Shown here: piece by piece, positions 63,268 through 64,000 of the stretch
Numbering within the stretch: the stretch's first letter is position 1
Layout: every line of letters starts with the position of its first letter
NCBI RefSeq assembly: GCF_000472705.1
Contig: NZ_KI421454.1
Coordinates: 271,227-335,226, forward strand
Origin: Mesorhizobium erdmanii USDA 3471
GTDB lineage: Bacteria > Pseudomonadota > Alphaproteobacteria > Rhizobiales > Rhizobiaceae
DNA length: 64,000 nt
Direction of reading: 5' to 3'
Program-made: the position numbers and the translations under genes
The notes under the pieces: generated by a model
Told to the model about the DNA's origin: nothing
The model's database searches: none
What the model saw: the letters and a program-made list of their open reading frames with translations, nothing else

Positions 63268-64000
63268 ATGAATGTTCTTGAGCTGAAGCGGGTATCCAAG
63301 TCATACGGGAGTTTTCTGGCGGTCGATGATGTATCCCTCACTATCGAAAAGGGGGCGATACTATCGCTTCTCGGCCCCAGTGGCTGTGGAAAAACCACGA
63401 CCTTGCGGATGATTGCTGGCTTTACAGCCCCTAATTCAGGTTCAGTCATCATCAACGGGTCTGATGTCGGTCATCTGAAGCCTTACGATCGCAACGTGGG
63501 TCTGGTTTTCCAGGACTACGCACTTTTCCCTCATATGACCGTGTTCCAGAACGTTGCCTATGGGATGAAGTACAGGGGGATCGCTGCCTCCGAGATTCCT
63601 GCTCGTGTTGCCAGGATGCTCGGGCTCGTAAGGCTCGGGAGCATGGAAGGGCGATATCCTCGCGAGTTGAGTGGAGGTCAACAGCAACGCGTCGCGCTGG
63701 CACGTGCCTTAGCCACTGATCCCCAGGTCGTACTACTAGATGAGCCATTGTCCGCCCTGGATGCCAAGCTGCGTTTGGAACTTCGCCTCGAATTGAAGGA
63801 AATTCTGAGGTCGGTGGAGGCAACTACAATCGTGGTGACCCACGATCAGGAAGAAGCGCTCAGTCTGGGAGACGAGGTCGTTGTCATGCGGGATGGACGA
63901 ATTGCACAACGCGGATCCCCCACGGCGATTTACAACGACCCTGCGGATCGATTTGTCGCTGAGTTCGTCGGCAGATCAAATTGGTTTAACGCAGGCAACT
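63268..64000 (+). CDS. ABC transporter ATP-binding protein, PotA-like (3' end outside window)
   Basis: Cytoplasmic ATPase; 244 residues visible. Walker A GPSGCGKTT, Q-loop FQDYALFPHM, signature LSGGQQQRVALARA, Walker B VVLLDEPLSALD and H-loop VTHDQEEAL are all present. The frame stays open to the window end (EFVGRSNWFNAGN), where the TOBE domain should begin. ATG 63268 is 4 bp after the PotC-like stop. Confidence 0.95.
   Translation, partial: MNVLELKRVSKSYGSFLAVDDVSLTIEKGAILSLLGPSGCGKTTTLRMIAGFTAPNSGSVIINGSDVGHLKPYDRNVGLVFQDYALFPHMTVFQNVAYGMKYRGIAASEIPARVARMLGLVRLGSMEGRYPRELSGGQQQRVALARALATDPQVVLLDEPLSALDAKLRLELRLELKEILRSVEATTIVVTHDQEEALSLGDEVVVMRDGRIAQRGSPTAIYNDPADRFVAEFVGRSNWFNAGN

Noticed and set aside
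1..64000. CRISPR arrays, tRNA and rRNA genes, nod boxes
   Set aside because: No spaced identical repeats, cloverleaf-like tRNA sequence, rRNA segment or convincing nod-box match was noticed on reading; a computed scan could still find a tRNA.

Overview
The window looks like an accessory region of a rhizobial (alphaproteobacterial, Rhizobiales) replicon, most likely a symbiosis plasmid or island. The reasons are: intact catabolic and transport operons separated by decayed insertion sequences (IS1380, IS6, IS3, IS66, IS110, IS256 and IS630 remnants); a textbook sigma-54 (-24/-12) promoter with a NifA-type upstream site; and a gene order M24 hydrolase - racemase-like - peptide-binding protein - DppB - DppC which, from memory, resembles the y4tM-y4tQ block of Sinorhizobium fredii pNGR234a. 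No taxonomic marker gene is present, so the assignment is an inference.

Layout. 1-8411 (minus strand): an oligopeptide-type ABC importer (binding protein, DppB-like, DppC-like cut by the window edge), an Asp/Glu-racemase-like protein, an M24 creatinase/ectoine-hydrolase-like enzyme and an M20 peptidase. 8412-10787: decayed DNA (IS1380, a malonyl-CoA synthetase tail, a tyrosine recombinase). 10788-11819: a TauD-like dioxygenase behind a NifA/sigma-54 promoter. 11964-16769: IS6 remnant, then a polyamine/iron-type ABC importer with a fused permease. 17202-23552: GNAT acetyltransferases, an EctB/DoeD-like aminotransferase and mobile-element debris. 25468-34501: AsnC/Lrp regulator, M20D amidohydrolase, omega-aminotransferase, MFS exporter and GMC oxidoreductase. 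35609-41617: M20D amidohydrolase, complete ehuBCDA (ectoine/hydroxyectoine-type importer) and a convergent second M24 enzyme. 42225-47733: second AsnC/Lrp regulator, N,N-dimethylformamidase-like protein, GNAT, binding protein and second racemase-like gene. 47997-53026: soxBDAG (heterotetrameric sarcosine oxidase). 53475-59016: class V aminotransferase, M20 deacylase, second EctB/DoeD-like aminotransferase and aldehyde dehydrogenase. 59222-60785: IS256 fragment and a decayed second ehu cluster with an intact ehuB. 61583-64000: a second polyamine-type ABC importer, cut by the window end.

How it works together. Most genes fit uptake and breakdown of nitrogenous, probably N-acylated or N-methylated, compounds: uptake by ABC importers, ring or amide opening by M24/M20/DMFase-like hydrolases, transamination of a diamino acid to a semialdehyde, and oxidation by an aldehyde dehydrogenase. 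This is the logic of the ectoine (doe/eut) pathway, but a DoeB-type deacetylase is not seen and the true substrate is unknown. Most key functions occur twice (ehuB, EctB-like, M24, M20D, racemase-like, AsnC/Lrp).

The most interesting non-coding signal is a 19-bp dyad, NACGC-N3-TTTCCT-GCGTN, found in five exact-length copies. Four of them lie in a longer conserved promoter-like module upstream of catabolic or transport genes. The AsnC/Lrp paralogues are candidate regulators of this module.
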